Assembly (NCBI RefSeq): GCF_037908215.1 | Contig: NZ_JBBLZC010000008.1 | Location: forward strand, 62,001-126,000 | From: Benzoatithermus flavus | Lineage (GTDB): Bacteria; Pseudomonadota; Alphaproteobacteria; Geminicoccales; Geminicoccaceae | DNA: 64,000 nt | Reading direction: 5' to 3' | Shown: piece by piece, positions 50,603-58,558 of the stretch | How positions within the stretch are numbered: position 1 is the stretch's first letter | How the letters are laid out: every line of letters starts with the position of its first letter | Made by a program: the position numbers and the translations under genes | The notes under the pieces: generated by a model | The model's input: only the letters and a program-made list of their open reading frames with translations | Databases searched by the model: none | What the model was told of the DNA's origin: nothing

Positions 50603-51508
50603 ATGCAGCTTTCAGTTGGGCAAGGCGAGGATCGGTCCGTCCTCCTGTTCCACCCCTGCCCGAGCGAGCCGGGCTGTCCCTACTGTGCGGGCTCGCCACC
50701 GCCGGGGGGCTTCGACTGGTCGTTCCTGGGCGGTGCTTACTGCATCTCGCTCGCGAGCCGGCCCGACCGGGCGACGAGCGCGGCCGAGCAGCTTCACAAA
50801 GTGGGCTTGTGCCGGCTCGTCACGTTCTACCGCCCGACCAGGCATCCGAAGTCGCCCAAGATCGGCATCTGGGAGTCGCACCGGGCAGTGGCGCTGGATG
50901 CGCTGGAGAAAGGGCTCGAGACGGTGCTCGTGCTCGAGGACGATGTCCGGTTCGCGCGCTTCGTGCGCCCGCGCACGGTACGCGCGGTTCAGCGCGCCCT
51001 GGCCCGACTGCCGCAGGACTGGATGATCTTCTTCCTCGGCCACTGGGTCCTGCGCGCCTGGTTCGTGCGGCCCAACGTGCTGCGCAGCGCTTCCGCCTGC
51101 ACCCATGCCTACATCGCGAGCCGGCGGCTCCTGACCTGGCTGCGCGACCACCCGTTCGGAACGGCACCGATCGTCCGCATCGCCGGCACGGGCATCGATG
51201 CGGCCTTCGCCGCCCTTCCCGGCACCTATGCCTATTTCCCGATGCTCGCGACCCAGACCGCGAGCCGCAGCGACCACCTCACCTACAAGCCCGGACGGAA
51301 GAAGGCCTGGAAGCTCAAGCACCTCTTCACCCGCTCCCGCTTTCGCGAGCGGATGCTGTCCGGACTGATGCGGCCGAACGAGCTCGCGATCGTGGCGCTC
51401 TCGCCCCTGTTCTATCTGATCGAGCGCTTGCGAGGGCCGCTCCTGGTCCGGCCCGCGACCCCACCGCTGTCCGACCCTGCGCTCCCCGGCAGGCAGCGGG
51501 ACGCCTGA
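50603..51508 (+). CDS. Glycosyltransferase family 25 (LPS biosynthesis type)
   Basis: A 301-residue cytoplasmic or membrane-associated glycosyltransferase. GT25 features are AYCISLASRPDRATSAAEQL near the N terminus, HPKSPKIGIWESHRAVALDA and the sugar-nucleotide/metal motif VLVLEDDVRFA. The C-terminal part has FPMLATQTASRSDHLTYKPG. The family adds sugars to lipooligosaccharide; no other polysaccharide genes lie nearby. An N-terminal extension with three cysteines (HPCPSEPGCPYCAGS) is unusual for the family and may come from an upstream start choice. Confidence 0.78.
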   Translation: MQLSVGQGEDRSVLLFHPCPSEPGCPYCAGSPPPGGFDWSFLGGAYCISLASRPDRATSAAEQLHKVGLCRLVTFYRPTRHPKSPKIGIWESHRAVALDALEKGLETVLVLEDDVRFARFVRPRTVRAVQRALARLPQDWMIFFLGHWVLRAWFVRPNVLRSASACTHAYIASRRLLTWLRDHPFGTAPIVRIAGTGIDAAFAALPGTYAYFPMLATQTASRSDHLTYKPGRKKAWKLKHLFTRSRFRERMLSGLMRPNELAIVALSPLFYLIERLRGPLLVRPATPPLSDPALPGRQRDA

Positions 51509-51521
51509 TCGGCTTCGAGCC

Positions 51522-52520
51522 TCACTCCGCCGGCAGGCTGCGTGGCACCTCGCCCCGCTCCTGCAGCTCCTCGTACCAGCGGCTGTGGTGCTCGCGCGCC
51601 CAGTTGGCGTCGACCTCGCCACGCCCCATGGCGTCGAAGGCACCCTCCATCCCGAGCGTGCCGATATAAATGTGGGCGACGATGACGGCGGCGAGCACCG
51701 AGGCCACGAGCGCGTGGACGGCGTGCGCTGCCTGCATCCCGCCGATGCCGGTGACGGCGAACGGCGCCATCAGCATGAAGCCGGTGATGCCCAGCGCGAT
51801 CCCGCCCAGCACCACGGCCCAGAAGATCAGCTTCTGGCCGGCGTTGAACCGGCCGGCCTCGGGATGGACCCGTCCGCCCGAGAACAGGCCGCCGCCCTGC
51901 TTGATCCAGTCGATGTCGGCCCGCTCCGGCAGATTGTCCTTAATCCACAGGATCAGGATCAGGAACACGCCGACGAGGAACGGCACGCTGAAGAAGTTGT
52001 GGGCGAGCTTCGACCAGTCGGCGAGCGCGGAGAACCACCCGTGGCCCAGGAGCGGGATCAGGACCGGCCGGCCGAAGGTGATGACGAGGCCGGTGAGCGC
52101 CATGACGATGAAGCTCACCGCCGTAAGCCAGTGCGCCATGCGCTCGAAGCCGTTGAAGCGTTGCACGAGATAGCCCGACCAGCCGCGCTCCAGCCGGATC
52201 CGACCCCTGACGAGATAGAAGGCGGCCAGCGCCAGCACGGTGCCGATGACGAGGACGGTGGCAACGGTGCGGAAGATGAACAGCCGGAACGAGCGCCACT
52301 CGCGGCCTTCGGGCTGGATCAGGGTGGCGAGCTTCTCGTCGGGAATGCTCACCCGGCCGACGATCTTGTCCGGCTCCTGCCGATAGATCGGAACGTCCTC
52401 CTTCTTGGTCGGCGAGTTCGGACCCGGAACCTGATAGAGCTGGGCCACGGACGGGAAGCTCAGGAAGAGGGCCAGCATCAGGCAGAGGGGTGCGAGCCAG
52501 AAGGCGATACGCTTCCTCAT
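51522..52520 (-). CDS. Formate dehydrogenase gamma subunit (cytochrome b556)
   Basis: A 332-residue membrane subunit that anchors the enzyme and passes electrons to quinone. After a signal-like helix it has a periplasmic segment (PTKKEDVPIYRQEPDKIVGR), then four membrane helices with haem-ligand histidines in FNGFERMAHWLTAVSF, SKLAHNFFSVPF and AAHAVHALVASVLAAVIVAH. The ATG at 52520 has GGAGGAG 5 bases upstream. It is the last gene of the fdh operon. Two haems b are expected. Confidence 0.9.
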   Translation of the reverse strand: MRKRIAFWLAPLCLMLALFLSFPSVAQLYQVPGPNSPTKKEDVPIYRQEPDKIVGRVSIPDEKLATLIQPEGREWRSFRLFIFRTVATVLVIGTVLALAAFYLVRGRIRLERGWSGYLVQRFNGFERMAHWLTAVSFIVMALTGLVITFGRPVLIPLLGHGWFSALADWSKLAHNFFSVPFLVGVFLILILWIKDNLPERADIDWIKQGGGLFSGGRVHPEAGRFNAGQKLIFWAVVLGGIALGITGFMLMAPFAVTGIGGMQAAHAVHALVASVLAAVIVAHIYIGTLGMEGAFDAMGRGEVDANWAREHHSRWYEELQERGEVPRSLPAE

Positions 52521-52537
52521 GGTTCTCCTCCCGCCGC

Positions 52538-53173
52538 TCAGCTCTTGCCGATCCCGACCCGGCCGGGCGAGAAGGCGTTGCCCCAGTCCTCGTCGGCATA
52601 GGCCGTGCTCCAGCCCCAGGCCCCGGAGCCGTAGCCACGGCGCACGCTGCGCTCGCGGTAGATGTCCTCGAGCACCGCACCGTCGCCGGCCATCAGCGCC
52701 CGGGTCGAGCACATCTCGGCGCACAGAGGCAGCTTGCCTTCGGCGAGCCGGTTCGAGCCGTACTTCGCGTACTCCTCGGGCGTGTTGTCCTGGACCGGCC
52801 CTGCGGTGCAGAACGTGCACTTGTCCATCTTGCCCCGGCTGCCGAAGTTGGTGGCCTTGGGGTATTGCGGCGCCCCGAACGGGCAGGCGTAGAAGCAATA
52901 GCCACAGCCGATGCAGAGATCCTTGTCGTGCAGCACCACGCCGTCGGCCGTCTGGTAGAAGCAGTCGACCGGGCAAACGGCAGCGCAGGGCGGATCGCTG
53001 CAGTGCATGCACGACATCGAGATCGAACGCTCGCCGGGGTTGCCGTCGTCGAGCGTGACCAGCCGGCGGCGCTGGATGCCCCAAGGCACCTCATGCTCGT
53101 TCTTGCAGGCGGTGACGCAGGCGTTGCACTCGATGCAGCGCTCGGCGTCGCACAGGAACTTCATGCGGGCCAT
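52538..53173 (-). CDS. Formate dehydrogenase beta subunit (4Fe-4S, FDH3 type)
   Basis: A 211-residue ferredoxin-like subunit with four cysteine sets: CIECNACVTACKNE, CMHCSDPPCAAVCPVDCF, CIGCGYCFYACPFG, and CTFCTAGPVQ with CAEMCSTRAL. These hold four [4Fe-4S] clusters that link the molybdenum/tungsten site to the cytochrome b subunit. Length and spacing fit the FDH3 subtype. It lies between the catalytic and cytochrome genes. Confidence 0.93.
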   Translation of the reverse strand: MARMKFLCDAERCIECNACVTACKNEHEVPWGIQRRRLVTLDDGNPGERSISMSCMHCSDPPCAAVCPVDCFYQTADGVVLHDKDLCIGCGYCFYACPFGAPQYPKATNFGSRGKMDKCTFCTAGPVQDNTPEEYAKYGSNRLAEGKLPLCAEMCSTRALMAGDGAVLEDIYRERSVRRGYGSGAWGWSTAYADEDWGNAFSPGRVGIGKS

Positions 53174-53185
53174 GTCCGTACCCCC

Positions 53186-56083
53186 TTACGCCGGCTCGAC
53201 GCGGCAGAGCGTCACCTTGGTTTCCTGCATGAAGGTCACGGGATCGTAGCCGTAGGTCGTGACCCCGTTGCAGGGCTCGCCGAGGACGATGGGATCGGTG
53301 CCGGGCGGGTAGTTCTCGCGCAGGCTCGCCCCTTGCCAGTAGCCCGAGAAGTGGAACGGCATGAACACCGTTCCCGGCCCGATGCGGTTGGTGACGAGGG
53401 CCCGCACCTTGGCGCGGGCATCGTTCTCGGGGCCGTAGACCCAGATCCAGGCGCCGTCCTCGATTCCGAGCCGCTCCGCGTCCTTCGTGTTGATCTCGGC
53501 GAACATGACCTGCTGCAGCTCGGCGAGCCAGCGGTTCGAGCGTGTCTCCTCGCCGCCGCCTTCGTACTCGACGAGGCGCCCCGAGGTGAGGACGAAGGGG
53601 AACCTGTTCGGGACGCCGTGCTCCTGCACGCCCATCTGCAGGCTCTTCGCGAGCTGGACCAGGCGGAAGTCGCGCCGGTCGTCGATGGCCGGAAAGCGGG
53701 TGACGAGGTCGCGACGCGGCGTGTAGATCGGCTCGCGGTGCACCGGCACGGGATCGGGCAGGTTCCAGGCGACGCAGCGCGCCTTGGCGTTGCCGTAGGG
53801 CAGGCAGCCGTGCTTGAGGGCGATGCGGATGATCCCCATCGAGAGGTCGGTCTGCCAGCTCACCTCGTCGACCTTGTCGCCGCCGATGAGCTCGATCACC
53901 CGCCGTTCCTCAGGCGTCAGTTCCTTGTCCCAGCCCAGCTTCTTGAGCACGGCCATCGTGAACTCGGGATAGCCGTCCTTGAGCTCCGAGCCCTTGGAGT
54001 AGGAGCCCTCGGCGAGGAGGCTCACCCCGTTGCGCTCGACGCCGAAGCGTGCGCGGAAGGTGCCGCCGCCCTCCATGACGTGCTTGGAGGTGTCGTAGAG
54101 GATGGGCGAGCCCGGATGCTTCCATTCCGGCAGGCCCCAGCACGGCCAGGGCAGGCCGTAATACTCGCCCTTGAGCGGCCCCCGCGTCGCCTGCATGGTG
54201 ATGCGGTCGAAGTCGGCCTGGTACTGCATGTGCAGCTTCAGCCGCTCGGGTGAGGAGCCCGTGTAGCCCGTGGAAAGGCAGCCGCGGTTGATCTCGCGCG
54301 TGATGTCCTCGGAGACGGGCTTCGTGCCGTTCACCGTGATCCGCTTGAACATCGCGTCCGCGAAGCCGAGTTTCCTGGCCAGGAGATACATGATCTCGTA
54401 ATCGTCCTTCGACTCGAAGATCGGCTCCACGAACTTCTCGCCCCACTGGATCGAGCGATTCGAGCACACGCGCGAGCCCGAGGTCTCGAACTGGGTGCAG
54501 CCCGGCAGGACGTAGGTGTTGTCCTTGCGGTCGGGAATCGCGGCAAAGGTCGTGGGATGCGGGTCGGCGATGACGAGGAGCTTCAGCTTCGCGAGTCCTT
54601 TCACCATCTCCGGCATGCGCGTGACGGTATTGCCGCCGTGGCCGAAGCAAACGAAGGCCTGGATCGGGTTCGGCTGGTCGATCTGGCCGGGTTCGGCCAG
54701 GACGGCATCGAACCAGCGCGTGGTCGGGATGCCCTTCTTCTCCATGAGGTCCTTGGAGGCGAAGCGGCCCTTCAGCCACTCGTAATCCACCTCCCAGACC
54801 CGCGCGAAGTGCCGCCACGCCCCTTCGGTGAGGCCGTAGTAGGAAGGCAGGGTCGAGACGTCGAGCCCCATGTCCGTGGCCCCCTGCACGTTGCAGTGGC
54901 CGCGGTAGATGTTGGCCCCGCCGCCGGCAACGCCGATGTTGCCGAGTGCCAGCTGCAGGATGCTGAAGGCGCGCACGTTGGCCGTGCCCACGGTCTTCTG
55001 CGTGGCGCCCATGCACCAGATCAAGGTGCTCGGCCGGTTCTTCGCCATCGCCTCGGCGACGCGCCTGAGCTGCTCGCCGGGTGCGCCCGAGACCTGCTCG
55101 ACGAGGTCGGGCGTCCACTTCTTCACCTCGGCACGGACCTCGTCCATGCCGTAGACGCGCTGGCGGATGTACTCCTTGTCCTCCCAGCCGTTCTCGAAGA
55201 CGTGCCACAGGATGCCCCAGACCACCGGGATGTCGGTGCCGGGGCGGATGCGGACATATTCGGTCGCATGCGCGGCCGTGCGGGTGAAGCGCGGGTCGAT
55301 GACAATGAAGGGGGCCTTGTTGCGCTCCTTGCCGCGCAGCATGTGCTGCATCGAGACCGGGTGCGCCTCGGCGGGGTTGCCGCCGATGATCACGAGGCAC
55401 TTCGAGTTCTGGATGTCGTTGTAGGAGTTGGTCATCGCGCCATAGCCCCAGGTGTTGGCGACACCTGCGACCGTGGTCGAATGGCAGATGCGGGCCTGGT
55501 GATCGACGTTGTTCGTCCCCCAGAACGCCGCGAACTTGCGGTAGAGATAAGCACCTTCGTTCGAGAACTTGGCCGAGCCCAGCCAGAACACCGAATCCGG
55601 TCCCGCCTTTTGACGGATGTCGAGGAGCTGGTTGCCGATCTCCTCGATCGCCTGCTCCCAGGAGATCCGCCGCCAGTGGCCGCCCTCGAGCTTCATCGGG
55701 TATTTCACCCGCCGCTCGCCCTTGGTGAGCTCGCGCACCGACGCGCCCTTGGCGCAGTGCGTGCCCTGGCTGATCGGGCTGTCCCAGCCCGGCTCCTGCC
55801 CGACCCAGACATCGTTCTGGATCTCGCCGATCACCGTGCAGCCCACCGAGCAGTGGGTACAGATGTTCTTGCGCGTGATCACCTCGATGCCGGGCATGAT
55901 CGGTCCGGCCTCGGCCTTCTGCACCATGGCGGGGCCGAGCGAGCCCAGGGCCGCGAGCCCGCCTGCGGCGATCCCGGAGCGCTCGAGGAAGGCGCGGCGG
56001 CTCACCGGGGCGTCGGCCACGGCGGCGAAGGCGTTCGCGAGGTGACGGCGGATCGGCGCCCCGCTGTTGCGCTTGACGAGCAT
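53186..56083 (-). CDS. Formate dehydrogenase alpha (catalytic) subunit, Tat-exported
   Basis: A 965-residue molybdopterin oxidoreductase. A Tat signal (VSRRAFLERSGIAAGGLAAL) directs folded export. The [4Fe-4S] ligands are in CTHCSVGCTVIGEI and GTHCAKG. The metal ligand is cysteine C200 in QARICHSTTVAGVANTW, encoded by TGC, so no selenocysteine is needed. GNPAEAHPV, GGGANIYRGHCNVQGATD and the C-terminal DAERLGIEDGAWIWVYG match the family. It oxidises formate to CO2 in the periplasm and feeds the beta and gamma subunits. Confidence 0.95.
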   Translation of the reverse strand: MLVKRNSGAPIRRHLANAFAAVADAPVSRRAFLERSGIAAGGLAALGSLGPAMVQKAEAGPIMPGIEVITRKNICTHCSVGCTVIGEIQNDVWVGQEPGWDSPISQGTHCAKGASVRELTKGERRVKYPMKLEGGHWRRISWEQAIEEIGNQLLDIRQKAGPDSVFWLGSAKFSNEGAYLYRKFAAFWGTNNVDHQARICHSTTVAGVANTWGYGAMTNSYNDIQNSKCLVIIGGNPAEAHPVSMQHMLRGKERNKAPFIVIDPRFTRTAAHATEYVRIRPGTDIPVVWGILWHVFENGWEDKEYIRQRVYGMDEVRAEVKKWTPDLVEQVSGAPGEQLRRVAEAMAKNRPSTLIWCMGATQKTVGTANVRAFSILQLALGNIGVAGGGANIYRGHCNVQGATDMGLDVSTLPSYYGLTEGAWRHFARVWEVDYEWLKGRFASKDLMEKKGIPTTRWFDAVLAEPGQIDQPNPIQAFVCFGHGGNTVTRMPEMVKGLAKLKLLVIADPHPTTFAAIPDRKDNTYVLPGCTQFETSGSRVCSNRSIQWGEKFVEPIFESKDDYEIMYLLARKLGFADAMFKRITVNGTKPVSEDITREINRGCLSTGYTGSSPERLKLHMQYQADFDRITMQATRGPLKGEYYGLPWPCWGLPEWKHPGSPILYDTSKHVMEGGGTFRARFGVERNGVSLLAEGSYSKGSELKDGYPEFTMAVLKKLGWDKELTPEERRVIELIGGDKVDEVSWQTDLSMGIIRIALKHGCLPYGNAKARCVAWNLPDPVPVHREPIYTPRRDLVTRFPAIDDRRDFRLVQLAKSLQMGVQEHGVPNRFPFVLTSGRLVEYEGGGEETRSNRWLAELQQVMFAEINTKDAERLGIEDGAWIWVYGPENDARAKVRALVTNRIGPGTVFMPFHFSGYWQGASLRENYPPGTDPIVLGEPCNGVTTYGYDPVTFMQETKVTLCRVEPA

Positions 56084-56101
56084 CGGCCTGCCTCCCGGCT
56101 C

Positions 56102-56308
56102 TCAGAGACGGTTCAGTTCGTAGTAGCGCCTGACGTGATCGTTCTCTTGGTAGCGGGATTTCACCTGCTCCTGCGGATTCTCCTTGACCTCTGCAGCGCC
56201 CGCCGTGCCGGGCAGCGCCGCCGCGGCACCCGCCGCCGCGATGCCGGCCCCGCGCAGGAAATCGCGCCGCTCGATGCCGGATGCCTGCCGCTTCTGCTCC
56301 TGCCTCAT
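56102..56308 (-). CDS. Formate dehydrogenase region Tat-signal protein
   Basis: A 68-residue protein with a Tat signal (IERRDFLRGAGIAAAGAAAA) and a short conserved tail VKSRYQENDHVRRYYELNRL. This is the small protein regularly encoded next to FDH3-type catalytic subunits (TIGR02811-like). It is thought to assist maturation or membrane assembly; its function is unproven. It lies between the TorD-like gene and fdhA, spaced 18 and 12 bases. Confidence 0.9.
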   Translation of the reverse strand: MRQEQKRQASGIERRDFLRGAGIAAAGAAAALPGTAGAAEVKENPQEQVKSRYQENDHVRRYYELNRL

Positions 56309-56320
56309 CGTTCCGCCTCC

Positions 56321-56953
56321 TTACCTTCCCGCTCCCATCACGGCGCTCTCCGGCTCGATCGGCGCCGTCATCGCGAAAGCCTGCTCCTCGATCGTCATGA
56401 ACAGCCGCCCGAGCGTGCCGAGCGGGCGATAGAGATCGGCCGCGCGGGCCGATTCCAGATCCTGGAAGAACCGTCCGGCCCAGGGTGCCAGATAGCCCTC
56501 GAAGAACCCGCGCTCCCGGCTCCCGCCCTCGGTGCCCGCGAGCTCGCCGCGGATCAGGCCGGCCATGATCTCGCAGATGGTGGCGATGTGGTCCTCGGGC
56601 TCCGCCACGCCGGGCCGCCGCTCGATGCCGAGCGTACGCATCTCCTGCCTGAGGCGCGCGAGAGGCCGGTCGTTGAGGAAGCCCGTGAGATAGTAGGAGG
56701 CGTAAGGGACGAGCTCGCCGCGCTCGACGCCGATGAAGAGCGCGTTGTACTCGCGCTCGGCGCTCGTGGCCGTGCTCGCCCGCGCCCGCGCGGCGAGCTG
56801 CTGCACCACTTCGCCCACGGGCGAGGGCGGCAGGCTCAGGCTGCCCACGCGGGCGAGCAGATCCTGGTCCGGCGGCCGCGCCAGGAGGACTGCCAGGAGC
56901 GTGTAGAGCCCCACCCGTGCCAGCTCCACCTCGTCGGCCGCCGCGTTGCTCAT
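56321..56953 (-). CDS. TorD/DmsD family chaperone for formate dehydrogenase
   Basis: A 210-residue cytoplasmic chaperone. It shows VGLYTLLAVLLARPPDQDLL, the core EREYNALFIGVERGELVPYA followed by SYYLTGFLNDRPLARLR, EPEDHIATICEIMAGLI and a C-terminal LAPWAGRFFQDLE. TorD-like proteins bind the Tat signal of molybdoenzymes and hold them until cofactor insertion. The ATG at 56953 has AGGAGG upstream and overlaps the DUF3306 stop. Confidence 0.88.
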   Translation of the reverse strand: MSNAAADEVELARVGLYTLLAVLLARPPDQDLLARVGSLSLPPSPVGEVVQQLAARARASTATSAEREYNALFIGVERGELVPYASYYLTGFLNDRPLARLRQEMRTLGIERRPGVAEPEDHIATICEIMAGLIRGELAGTEGGSRERGFFEGYLAPWAGRFFQDLESARAADLYRPLGTLGRLFMTIEEQAFAMTAPIEPESAVMGAGR

Positions 56954-57495
56954 CCCGCCTCCTGCGCTTTCGTCTCCGCGATCTCGATGACCGCTGGCGG
57001 CGCCGCGGTCGCGACGAGCTCCAGCACCTGCTCGTGCTCCAGAAGCGGCGGCGGCTTCTCCGGCGGTGGCGGAGGCTCCTCCTCGGTTGGCTCCTGCTTC
57101 TCCTCGAGCGCGTTCAACACCGACCGGCACAGCTTCACGACGTCGTCCGCCGGCAGGAGAGCGCCATAGCCCGGAGCATTGCAGTCCCAGTCGTACTCGG
57201 CGAAGCCGCGGAACCCGCTGATGACGGGATCGGTGGTCCAGGCCTTGCGCAGGGCCAGGCGCTGCAGCTCCTCGGGGACACCCTTCCTCAGGAATGCCGT
57301 GTAGTCGCTCTCCGCCGTCAGGGTCTCGACCGGCGGCAGGCCCTCGAGGTCGAGCGTCTCGGGCTCCGCGACGGGAAGGTCGTCGGGTGGCAGCTCCTCC
57401 TCCGGCACTGCGGCGGACTCGGGCGGCGCTTCGGTCTCGAGCCGGGCTTCGTGCTTGAGGCGCGACCAGCGCGCGAGGAAGCCTTCCTCAGCCAT
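56950..57495 (-). CDS. DUF3306 domain protein
   Basis: A 181-residue, acidic protein. The N-terminal EEGFLARWSRLKHEARLE and the central YTAFLRKGVPEELQRLALRK, then WTTDPVISGFRGFAEYDWDC are the DUF3306 signature. The C-terminal tail is very rich in Glu and Pro. The family occurs almost only in formate dehydrogenase loci and is presumed to help maturation. It overlaps the DUF3305 gene by 8 bases. Confidence 0.88.
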   Translation of the reverse strand: MAEEGFLARWSRLKHEARLETEAPPESAAVPEEELPPDDLPVAEPETLDLEGLPPVETLTAESDYTAFLRKGVPEELQRLALRKAWTTDPVISGFRGFAEYDWDCNAPGYGALLPADDVVKLCRSVLNALEEKQEPTEEEPPPPPEKPPPLLEHEQVLELVATAAPPAVIEIAETKAQEAG

Positions 57496-58006
57496 GCCGG
57501 CCCTCCTGCCGCAGAACGGCGGGGCGACGCCCGAGCATGTCCGGATCGGCCCGGTCGCGCTGGCGCTTCAGGAACGGCCGCTCGACATGGTGCCGGTCGA
57601 TGAAATCCTGCATCCAGGCAGCGACCGGCTCGGGCAGCGGCACGGCCTCGATCAGATCGTCTCCGGCCTCGGCATGGGCCTCGATCTCGCCCGGATCGAC
57701 CGTGGCCTCGCGCAAGGCCACGCCGCGCTCGGCGTCGCGGCGCAGGACGACGTAGACCGCCGGGCGCGAGCTCGAGAGATTGTCGCGATAGCTCGCGGTC
57801 TCGCCGGGGAACAGCTCGAGCTCGACCCGGCCCACGTAGAGCCGCCGCCAGCCTTCGCCTTCGGCCATCACGGTCCAGGGCTCGAGCGCGTCGTCGACCC
57901 CGGACGGCAGAAGGCCGACGACCCGCCACTCGTCCGTCTGCCAGCCGCGCGGAACCCGGCGATGCTCGAGCACGACCCCCAGGCTCAAGCGCTCGGTGCG
58001 GCTCAC
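57488..58006 (-). CDS. DUF3305 domain protein
   Basis: A 172-residue protein. LSLGVVLEHRRVPRGWQTDE, WRVVGLLPSG and LELFPGETASYRDNLSSSRP are typical of DUF3305, and the C-terminal AWMQDFIDRHHVERPFLKRQ ends the family domain. The GTG at 58006 is preferred to an extension starting at 58078 because family similarity begins there. It is the first gene of the seven-gene formate dehydrogenase operon. The function is unknown. Confidence 0.85.
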   Translation of the reverse strand: MSRTERLSLGVVLEHRRVPRGWQTDEWRVVGLLPSGVDDALEPWTVMAEGEGWRRLYVGRVELELFPGETASYRDNLSSSRPAVYVVLRRDAERGVALREATVDPGEIEAHAEAGDDLIEAVPLPEPVAAWMQDFIDRHHVERPFLKRQRDRADPDMLGRRPAVLRQEGRHG

Positions 58007-58162
58007 GTCGTGCGCCCTCTTCCGGCTTGCGGGCCTGCCACCCCCGACGGCTTCATGCGCCCTCTCCCCTGCCGGCACGAAGCAACTTTCAGCTTAGCGA
58101 AACCCTGGCCCGAATGGAACGTTCCATGACGTGAGGCGTTGCGGAAGTCGAAAGGAGCTCAC

Positions 58163-58552
58163 GTGCGCACCGTGCTCCCCACCCTGGCGATCATGACCCT
58201 GCTCGCTGCTCCGGCCTTGGCGCAGCAGCCACAGTCGGCGCAGCCGCAGGCGGCGCAGCCCGCCCCGGTGCAGCCGCAAGCGGCACAGCCTTCGGCCGAG
58301 CAGTCGCTGAAGCAGGATCCGAACGTCGTGCAGAGCCAGGGCCCGCAGCCCTCGCCGCAGGGCACCCGGGTGCCGGAGCCCAGCCCGAGCGATACGGGCA
58401 ACGTGACCCTCACCCAGGCCCTGGAGCAGGTCTGGAACGCGCCGGTGGATCTGCAAGGGAACGCGATCCAGCGGCCGAACCCGCTCGGGAGCGGACCGCC
58501 GCCGGCGAAGAATCCGGACGCCGGCCGCCTGCCCGAGGGTGCGAGGCCCTGA
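58163..58552 (+). CDS. Secreted Pro/Gln-rich protein
   Basis: A 129-residue protein with a signal peptide (VLPTLAIMTLLAAPALAQQ), a low-complexity stretch of QPQ/AQP units (residues about 22-50) and a tail with VTLTQALEQVWNAPVDLQGN. The GTG at 58163 has AAAGGAG 5 bases upstream. It stands alone, divergent from the fdh operon. The function is unknown; the low-complexity part is probably disordered. Confidence 0.6.
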   Translation: MRTVLPTLAIMTLLAAPALAQQPQSAQPQAAQPAPVQPQAAQPSAEQSLKQDPNVVQSQGPQPSPQGTRVPEPSPSDTGNVTLTQALEQVWNAPVDLQGNAIQRPNPLGSGPPPAKNPDAGRLPEGARP

Positions 58553-58558
58553 GCCGGC

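Noticed and set aside
53186..56083. Possible selenocysteine in the formate dehydrogenase
   Set aside because: The active-site codon at 55484-55486 is TGC on the coding strand, so Cys; no in-frame TGA occurs.
54557..57169. An 870-codon plus-strand frame opposite the formate dehydrogenase alpha gene
   Set aside because: The minus-strand gene has all family motifs; the plus frame has none.
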